This document shows, piece by piece, positions 43,728 through 48,426 of a stretch of 48,426 bases of DNA (positions are counted from its first letter, which is position 1; every line of letters begins with the position of its first letter). The DNA is from Pseudomonadota bacterium. GTDB lineage: Bacteria > Desulfobacterota > Desulfobacteria > Desulfobacterales > Desulfobacteraceae. The stretch lies in contig JAHJLN010000282.1 of assembly GCA_018821715.1 (NCBI GenBank), forward strand, positions 1 to 48,426, in the 5' to 3' direction. A program made the translations under genes and the position numbers. The notes beneath the pieces were generated by a model. The model saw only the letters and a program-made list of their open reading frames with translations, was not told the DNA's origin and ran no database searches.

Positions 43728-43919
43728 GTCTATACCACATGCGCCAGCAGGGGGATAAACTCACAACAGAAAAAACCGGCAGCATAATGGTATTTATGTT
43801 GATTCAGGAAAACAATTGCACTGTTAATTTTTTGTAATTTGAAATATGACAGATTAAAAGTGAAGGTTAAACCTATTGAGCATAATTTCACTGCATCAGC
43901 TTAAAGAAAGGAGTACATA

Positions 43920-44918
43920 ATGAAAAAAGTAACCATTCTGGGACTTACAGATACGGCGTCGAGTTTAATATCCGGTCCTGCTGATATCTTTCGTAATGCA
44001 GGGCACCTTTGGAATTTTATATTCAAAAAACCTGAAGTCTCCTATTTTGATATTGAAATTGTATCCCCTGACGGGCAGCCGATAAAATGTGGTGGTAATC
44101 TAACAATCAATGCCCATAGCAGTATTGACTGCGTCCAAGAGACAGATCTGCTTATTATTCCTTCTATCAAAGATATTGAGGAGACAATGACAAAAGAAAA
44201 ACAGGTTATTCCATGGATAAAAAAAACATACGAACATGGTGCCCATGTGGCAGCTATTTGTACCGGTACATTTGTGCTGGCCGAAACAGGTCTCTTGGAT
44301 GGCAAGGTTGCAACCACTCACTGGGGGTTCATAGAATCTTTTCGCCAACGATATCCAAATGTTAAATTAAAACCGGAACGACTGATAACAGAGTCAGGAA
44401 ATATTTTTACCTCCGGAGGGTCCAATGCGTGTTATGATATTTCACTTTACCTGGTACGCAGGTACTGCGGGAATGATGTTGCCCGAAAACTTGCCAAGGC
44501 TTTTTTGCATGATTTGGACCGTGTATCCCAGGCGCCCTGGATTGAATTTCAGGGCCAGAGAGCCCATTCAGACAAAGAAATTCGCAATGCCCAGGAGCGG
44601 CTGGAAAATCAATATATTGACAGCTTTAATTTTGATAGGGTAGCGCAAGATTTTGGTATGAGCAGGCGAACCTTTGAGCGCCGTTTCAAAGCCACGACCG
44701 GCGACTCACCATTGCAATATTTACAGCGTGTAAGAGTCGAGGCGGCAAAACGAATTCTGGAAAATGAGAATAAAAGTTTTGATGAAGTTACCTATGCAGT
44801 CGGCTATGAAGACCCTGGTTTTTTCCGAAAGATCTTTACCCAGATATCCGGGATCAGTCCAAAGGAATATCGAATAAAATGGGGGACCCCTGTTAATTTT
44901 TCTATGCCGCTAAAGTAA
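43920..44918 (+). CDS. GlxA-like AraC-family regulator with a DJ-1/PfpI domain
   Basis: A transcription regulator of 332 residues. Residues about 1-190 form an amidotransferase-like DJ-1/PfpI domain (VTILGLTDTASSLISGPADI, HVAAICTGTFVLAETGLLDG with the Cys elbow, ATTHWGFIESF, FTSGGSNACYDISLYLV). Residues about 230-325 form an AraC HTH pair (FNFDRVAQDFGMSRRTFERR, FKATTGDSPLQYLQRVRVEA, AVGYEDPGFFRKIF, GISPKEYR). GAAAGGAG precedes the ATG. Members of this group sense small amines or metabolites in other bacteria; the target is not known. The 28-base palindrome lies between it and the divergent peptidase gene. Confidence 0.88.
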   Translation: MKKVTILGLTDTASSLISGPADIFRNAGHLWNFIFKKPEVSYFDIEIVSPDGQPIKCGGNLTINAHSSIDCVQETDLLIIPSIKDIEETMTKEKQVIPWIKKTYEHGAHVAAICTGTFVLAETGLLDGKVATTHWGFIESFRQRYPNVKLKPERLITESGNIFTSGGSNACYDISLYLVRRYCGNDVARKLAKAFLHDLDRVSQAPWIEFQGQRAHSDKEIRNAQERLENQYIDSFNFDRVAQDFGMSRRTFERRFKATTGDSPLQYLQRVRVEAAKRILENENKSFDEVTYAVGYEDPGFFRKIFTQISGISPKEYRIKWGTPVNFSMPLK

Positions 44919-45086
44919 CCCTGATGCAGTCTTGTCGGCGGTTTTCATCCATGACGCAATTCCTGTGTTTTTTGACGTTTATGCCTCTTTAATCTTAAAA
45001 AAGATTCACGTACAGTTAGTCCATGAATGATCATTCGATAAACTGCAGGGAAGCATAAATAAGTGGAGAAAAAGGAGGCAGCTGTA

Positions 45087-45656
45087 ATGGAGTGTAAGAT
45101 TAAACAAATTATAGGGGTTGATTCATTCTTTGCAAGGTCGTTCGTTTGGAAATGCATAATGGCAACTATTATGGTTGGAATTATAGTGTCTTTATCCTCT
45201 TGTCTTTTGTTAAGGGCACAGAATTATGGTGATGTTGTGGCTGAGGATGAATCCTTTATTCAATACTCAATTGGAATCGTTATTGATAAAAGAACTAACT
45301 TGATGTGGGCTCAGGCAGATAATGGGGACAAACTTTCTATTGAAGAAGCAAAAGTATATGCTATGAATTTCAATTTAGGCGGATATACTGATTGGCGGCT
45401 TCCTGATATTAAAGAATTAGAGAGTTTAATGGTTTATTATCAAAGGAATAAAACTGAACCAAGTGACGGATGTTCAGGAAATTATGTAATCCATCCATTT
45501 TTTGCTTTGACCTGCTGCTGTCCATGGGCGCTTCAGGACGATGGGAAAAGGCCTGCAAGTTATCCATTTATTAAGGGTATCGCCACAGGGAGCAGCTGGC
45601 ATCACAAATCACACACCATGGGCAACCGTGTGCTGCCGATAAGGAATATTAAATAG
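45087..45656 (+). CDS. DUF1566 lipoprotein
   Basis: A 189-residue protein. A hydrophobic N-terminal region (about 23-38) ends in a lipobox, SLSSC, so the mature protein would be lipid-anchored at Cys39. The rest is a DUF1566 (Lcl C-terminal-like) domain: VIDKRTNLMWAQADNG, AKVYAMNFNLGGYTDWRLPD and IKELESLM, ending in NRVLPIRNIK. A cysteine cluster, CSGNYVIHPFFALTCCCPWA, lies inside. The ATG at 45087 has AAGGAGG eight bases upstream, with a longer reading to 45063 rejected. The function of the domain is unknown; in other bacteria it occurs in surface or adhesin-like proteins. Confidence 0.72.
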   Translation: MECKIKQIIGVDSFFARSFVWKCIMATIMVGIIVSLSSCLLLRAQNYGDVVAEDESFIQYSIGIVIDKRTNLMWAQADNGDKLSIEEAKVYAMNFNLGGYTDWRLPDIKELESLMVYYQRNKTEPSDGCSGNYVIHPFFALTCCCPWALQDDGKRPASYPFIKGIATGSSWHHKSHTMGNRVLPIRNIK

Positions 45657-45775
45657 ATTTTCTAACTTTAGGGTTTTCAAAGCTCTGCCACAAATCCAAA
45701 ATTGAAGTAGAATAAAAAATCACATAGTACCACATTTTTTACATATTTTTATTACTTTTATTTCTCATTCCCCTT

Positions 45776-45794
45776 AATGATAATAATCATTATC
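45776..45794. promoter_or_regulatory. Fur-like box upstream of the GDSL hydrolase
   Basis: AATGATAATAATCATTATC matches the 19-base classical Fur consensus GATAATGATAATCATTATC at 16 positions. It ends 25 bases before the ATG at 45820 and would overlap the promoter. Regulation by iron is inferred from the match alone. Confidence 0.65.
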
Positions 45795-45819
45795 AAAGTT
45801 AATTATAAGGAACCGTATT

Positions 45820-46644
45820 ATGATGAAAAAGTTTTGCTTGTCAATCTTGTTATTGTTATGCTTTGCTTTACCACTTGGCCCATCTGCGTTTGCTACGACA
45901 TTCGACAATCTGGTTGTATTCGGAGACAGTCTTTCGGACAATGGAAATGTGGCCCGTTTTTCAGATGGGGATATTTGGGTTGAAAAGTTAGCCAACAGTA
46001 TGAAAGCCACTCTTTATGATTATGCCTATGGCGGCGCCACAACCGGATATGATAATCCGGCAATTGGAAGCTCCGGTACTGGGTTACAATGGCAGGTTGA
46101 CGGGGCTCTCAACATCGGTTATGGTCATACCACATTCGCCGGATCGACCATGGTAAGTGTTTGGGCCGGTGCGAATGATTTTTTACAAGGCAGACTTTAT
46201 AATGATGCTGCGAATAACATCGGTTTAGCCCTTGAATCACTCTATGTTGATGGGTTCCGTGATTTTTTAGTTCCCAATCTTCCGAACATCGGTTCAGCAC
46301 CTGCTTTTCAAGCTGGAGACCCTGTGGCAGCAGCATATGCATCTTTCTGGACAATGTCATTTAATACAGCATTGGCAGGGACAATCTCAACCTTTGCAAG
46401 TACCAAAAATGATGTCACATTGTATGATCTTGATATTTATAGTGCATTTAGTTCTTTTCAGGTTGGAAGTGCCGCCTGGGGTGAACTTTTCTGGGTGGAT
46501 GGTTTCCATCCATCCTCTGTTGGGCATGAACTTATTTATGGTTTAGCTGCCTCGGCTATCCCTGAACCTGCTACAGCCATACTGTTTGGTATCGGTCTTC
46601 TGGGAATCACTGGGGTCAGTCGCAAGAAAAGATTAACTGTATAA
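45820..46644 (+). CDS. GDSL/SGNH-family hydrolase with PEP-CTERM tail
   Basis: An exported esterase- or lipase-like protein of 274 residues. The signal peptide is MMKKFCLSILLLLCFALPLG with a cleavage near SAFA. SGNH blocks are visible: block I FGDSLSDNGN (nucleophile Ser near 37), block II GGATTG, block III WAGANDF, and block V DGFHPS with the catalytic Asp-His. The C-terminus IPEPATAILFGIGLLGITGV followed by SRKKR is a PEP-CTERM sorting signal, processed by an exosortase that is not in the window. AAGGA lies before the ATG. The substrate is unknown. The Fur-like box suggests expression under iron limitation. Confidence 0.87.
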   Translation: MMKKFCLSILLLLCFALPLGPSAFATTFDNLVVFGDSLSDNGNVARFSDGDIWVEKLANSMKATLYDYAYGGATTGYDNPAIGSSGTGLQWQVDGALNIGYGHTTFAGSTMVSVWAGANDFLQGRLYNDAANNIGLALESLYVDGFRDFLVPNLPNIGSAPAFQAGDPVAAAYASFWTMSFNTALAGTISTFASTKNDVTLYDLDIYSAFSSFQVGSAAWGELFWVDGFHPSSVGHELIYGLAASAIPEPATAILFGIGLLGITGVSRKKRLTV

Positions 46645-46665
46645 CCCACAAATATCTAATTCGAG

Positions 46666-46715
46666 AAGAAACCGCCAATAATAGAGCCTCTTTTCCAGAC
46701 GGTTTCTTTTCCTTT
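46666..46715 (+). terminator. intrinsic terminator after the GDSL hydrolase
   Basis: AAGAAACCG (46666-46674) pairs with CGGTTTCTT (46700-46708), followed by TTCCTTTTT. The loop is long (25 bases), so strength is uncertain. The remaining DNA up to the tRNA (46716-46923) shows nothing I recognise. Confidence 0.6.
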
Positions 46716-46923
46716 TTATCGATTGAATATTCAGATCCCATTCAACCTACTATATAAAGGGGAGCGGTTTTAGGTTGCTTCAATATCAGCACCAGCCGCC
46801 ATATATCGTTTTTATCAAAAACAGGGCATATTTTTTTTTGTTTATGGCAGTTTAGAGATGCTTGGTGCGTTTTGTTGATATGCTTATGAAACTCTGAGAA
46901 CCCTTTTTGGCAGGCCTTTCGGA

Positions 46924-46999
46924 TGGAGCCAATGTACGGATTCGAACCGTAGACCTGCTCATTACGAGTGAGCTGCTCTGCCACCTGAGCTACATTGGC
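46924..46999 (-). tRNA. tRNA-Thr (anticodon CGT)
   Basis: On the minus strand the 76 bases fold as a tRNA: acceptor GCCAATG/CATTGGC, D-arm GCTCAGGTGGCAGAGC, anticodon stem GCTCA/TGAGC with loop CTCGTAA (anticodon CGT), T-arm with GGTTCGAATCC, discriminator T, and encoded CCA. CGT reads the Thr codon ACG. Confidence 0.96.
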
Positions 47000-47281
47000 T
47001 TGCAGCGACCATACTATATTGAATTAAATTTTTCAAGCCGCTACTGATAAACTTGATGTAATTGTCATAAAAAAGCCCATTTTTTTTCTTTATTGTGGTA
47101 AGATCATCAGAAAGGATTTTTTTTTCATAAACAATATTTCTCATGCCGGAATATGGAGGAGGATGAACACCGTTTATTATTTGAATCCTTTTTCTTTTTT
47201 CTTGACAACAGATATGCTTAGAAAATAAGTAGGTATATAGATCGTTTCTTCAGGCCATTGAAAGCAAAAGGATTGTTTCAC

Positions 47282-48331
47282 ATGGATATGAAAAGGGATT
47301 ATTATGAGGATGTTCGGCTGTTTTCCTCGCCGGTTGTCATCTTCTGGTTTGTCATCTTGATCGGGGGACTTTATCTTTTTCCCATGGTTGCGGACAATTA
47401 TTATGTTTATGTGGCCAATTACATTGCCATTAACATTATTGTAGCGACAGGCCTTAACCTTCTGGTCGGATATACCGGTCAGATTTCCCTTGGCCATGCC
47501 GGTTTTTTTGCCATCGGTGCCTATGGTACGGTTATCCTCATGGCAAAGGCAGGATTCCCTTTCCTTCTGGCGCTGCCATGTGCAGCGTTTATCGCCGCAT
47601 GTTTTGGATTCTTGCTGGGGCTTCCCTCTCTTCGGCTTGAGGGACCCTATCTTGCCATTGCCACCCTGGGATTCGGATTGACCATTACCCAGATTATCGG
47701 GCGAATGGAGATATTTGGCGGCAGAGAAGGCCTTCATGCACCGAATATCACCATTGGTTCCTGGGTTCTGGATACAGACAGGGAATTTTATTATCTGTTG
47801 ATCACCCTGACGATTTTTCTGCTGCTGTTCATGCGCAACTTGATTAAAACCAGGGTGGGCCGGGCATTTATCGCCATCAGGGATGCAGACATCGCCGCCC
47901 AGACCATGGGGGTGAATATCGTGTACTATAAAACCCTTGCCTTTGCCGTGAGTGCATTTTATGCCGGTATGGCAGGGGGCTTGTATGCCTTTGTCTTAAA
48001 ATTTATTGAACCTGAAATTTTTACTCTGATGATGTCCATCATGTTTCTGGCCATGGTGGTGGTGGGGGGCTTAGGGTCCATGATGGGGTCTATTGCCGGG
48101 GCCACACTTCTTTGCTGGCTGGATTTAAAACTGCGGAATATTCTTGATATCCCCTATATCGGGGACTGGCTGGAACATCTTTCAAAAAACTGGTTTTCCA
48201 TCACCGGGGTCTCCAATATTCAATTTATCGTATTTGGTTCCATCATGATTTTGATTATGTTGTTTGAACCCATGGGACTCTATGGGATTTGGATTCGAAC
48301 AAAGAAATACTGGCGAACCTGGCCGTTTTAA
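47282..48331 (+). CDS. livM: branched-chain amino acid ABC transporter permease LivM
   Basis: A 349-residue inner-membrane permease with about eight or nine helices. LivM-family segments are clear: NLLVGYTGQISLGHAGFFAI with GAYG after it (about 59-82), LEGPYLAIATLGFGLTITQI (about 119-138), and the EAA-like loop RVGRAFIAIRDADIAAQTMG near 197-216. The ATG at 47282 has AAGGA nine bases upstream; a TTG at 47258 is less likely. The next gene encodes LivH. The permease pair would import leucine, isoleucine, valine or related amino acids with ATPases outside the window. Confidence 0.9.
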   Translation: MDMKRDYYEDVRLFSSPVVIFWFVILIGGLYLFPMVADNYYVYVANYIAINIIVATGLNLLVGYTGQISLGHAGFFAIGAYGTVILMAKAGFPFLLALPCAAFIAACFGFLLGLPSLRLEGPYLAIATLGFGLTITQIIGRMEIFGGREGLHAPNITIGSWVLDTDREFYYLLITLTIFLLLFMRNLIKTRVGRAFIAIRDADIAAQTMGVNIVYYKTLAFAVSAFYAGMAGGLYAFVLKFIEPEIFTLMMSIMFLAMVVVGGLGSMMGSIAGATLLCWLDLKLRNILDIPYIGDWLEHLSKNWFSITGVSNIQFIVFGSIMILIMLFEPMGLYGIWIRTKKYWRTWPF

Positions 48332-48344
48332 TATGGAGAGTTAG

Positions 48345-48426
48345 ATGATTGATTTTATCCAGATGGTTGTCAGCGGCGTTGCAGTGGGAAGCTCCTATGC
48401 CCTGATGGGGCTTGCCATGGTCATTA
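48345..48426 (+). CDS. livH: branched-chain amino acid ABC transporter permease LivH, 5' end only
   Basis: The window cuts this gene after 27 codons. The visible N-terminus, MIDFIQMVVSGVAVGSSYAL and then MGLAMVI, matches LivH, whose first helix has the G-x-x-x-G-S-x-Y-A-L-x-x-L-G pattern. The ATG follows GGAG and lies 13 bases after the livM stop. The order livM-livH is reversed relative to E. coli. Confidence 0.8.
   Translation, partial: MIDFIQMVVSGVAVGSSYALMGLAMVI

Noticed and set aside
45025-45036. Palindrome GAATGATCATTC upstream of the DUF1566 gene
   Set aside because: A single 12-base palindrome in AT-rich DNA with no partner or promoter placement; could occur by chance.
47163-47228. 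A 21-codon ORF behind GGAGG upstream of livM as a leader peptide
   Set aside because: It has no run of Leu, Ile or Val codons, no terminator or rival hairpin follows it, and the Shine-Dalgarno is too close to the ATG. A TTGACA lies inside it, but no good -10 follows.
47177-47737. A 186-codon minus-strand frame opposite livM
   Set aside because: The sequence is low-complexity and charged, with no family match I know, and it overlaps the livM 5' half, which is strongly supported.
1-48426. CRISPR array or insertion sequence
   Set aside because: No regularly spaced repeats and no transposase or terminal inverted repeats were seen; only the recombinase remnant near the left edge suggests mobility.

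Overview
The window looks like a chromosomal segment of a sulfate-reducing deltaproteobacterium (Desulfobacterota), most likely of the Desulfobacter/Desulfobacula type. This rests on gene content recalled from known families, not on a database search. It carries a 27-kDa-type small sulfite reductase, HdrB-like and NarI-like/ferredoxin electron-transfer modules, a tungsten-type aldehyde:ferredoxin oxidoreductase, a DUF362 protein paired with a NapH/NapG-like iron-sulfur protein, a TRAP transporter and a PEP-CTERM protein.

Layout. 1-1165: an AT-rich edge, a broken tyrosine-recombinase remnant and a VapBC toxin-antitoxin pair. 1200-5256 (minus strand): glycogen synthesis (glgC-glgA), a YbgC-type thioesterase, and a fluoride channel (CrcB) with a DUF190 partner. 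5369-19633: a glycerol island. glpA-glpB and a split, membrane-anchored replacement for GlpC run leftward; glpK-glpR runs rightward; a GlpSTPQV-type glycerol ABC importer runs leftward. The two leftward operons share an almost identical promoter-operator of 58 bp. 19713-29810: an RlmK-like methyltransferase, the small sulfite reductase, a chemoreceptor, the DUF362/NapHG pair, a CbiX-like chelatase, a glutamine amidotransferase, a glycosyltransferase and an RlmL-like methyltransferase. 29797-31010 (minus): DAHP synthase (aroF), preceded by a leader peptide very rich in Phe and Tyr and by an intrinsic terminator, that is, a transcription attenuator. 31140-42713: a tungsten AOR, a DctMQP TRAP transporter and a class III aminotransferase (minus), facing a sigma-54 response regulator and a hybrid histidine kinase (plus); a sigma-54 promoter and repeated TGGAC half-sites lie between them. 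42694-48426: an S66 LD-carboxypeptidase, a GlxA-like AraC regulator, a DUF1566 lipoprotein, a GDSL hydrolase with a PEP-CTERM tail behind a Fur-like box, tRNA-Thr(CGT), and the start of a branched-chain amino acid ABC transporter (livM, livH cut by the window end).

How the parts work together. In the glycerol island, the ABC system would import glycerol, GlpK phosphorylates it, and GlpAB oxidises glycerol-3-phosphate. Electrons would pass to a membrane NarI-like/ferredoxin subunit and an HdrB-like subunit; GlpR probably represses through the shared operator. In the 31-43 kb region, the simplest reading is uptake of an amino compound by the TRAP system, transamination to an aldehyde or semialdehyde, and oxidation by AOR to an acid with reduction of ferredoxin, switched on by a phosphorelay acting on a sigma-54 promoter. 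The most notable finds are the aroF attenuator, the twin GlpR promoters, the membrane GlpC replacement, the sigma-54-controlled aminotransferase/TRAP/AOR locus, and the complementary defects in the two ABC ATPases.
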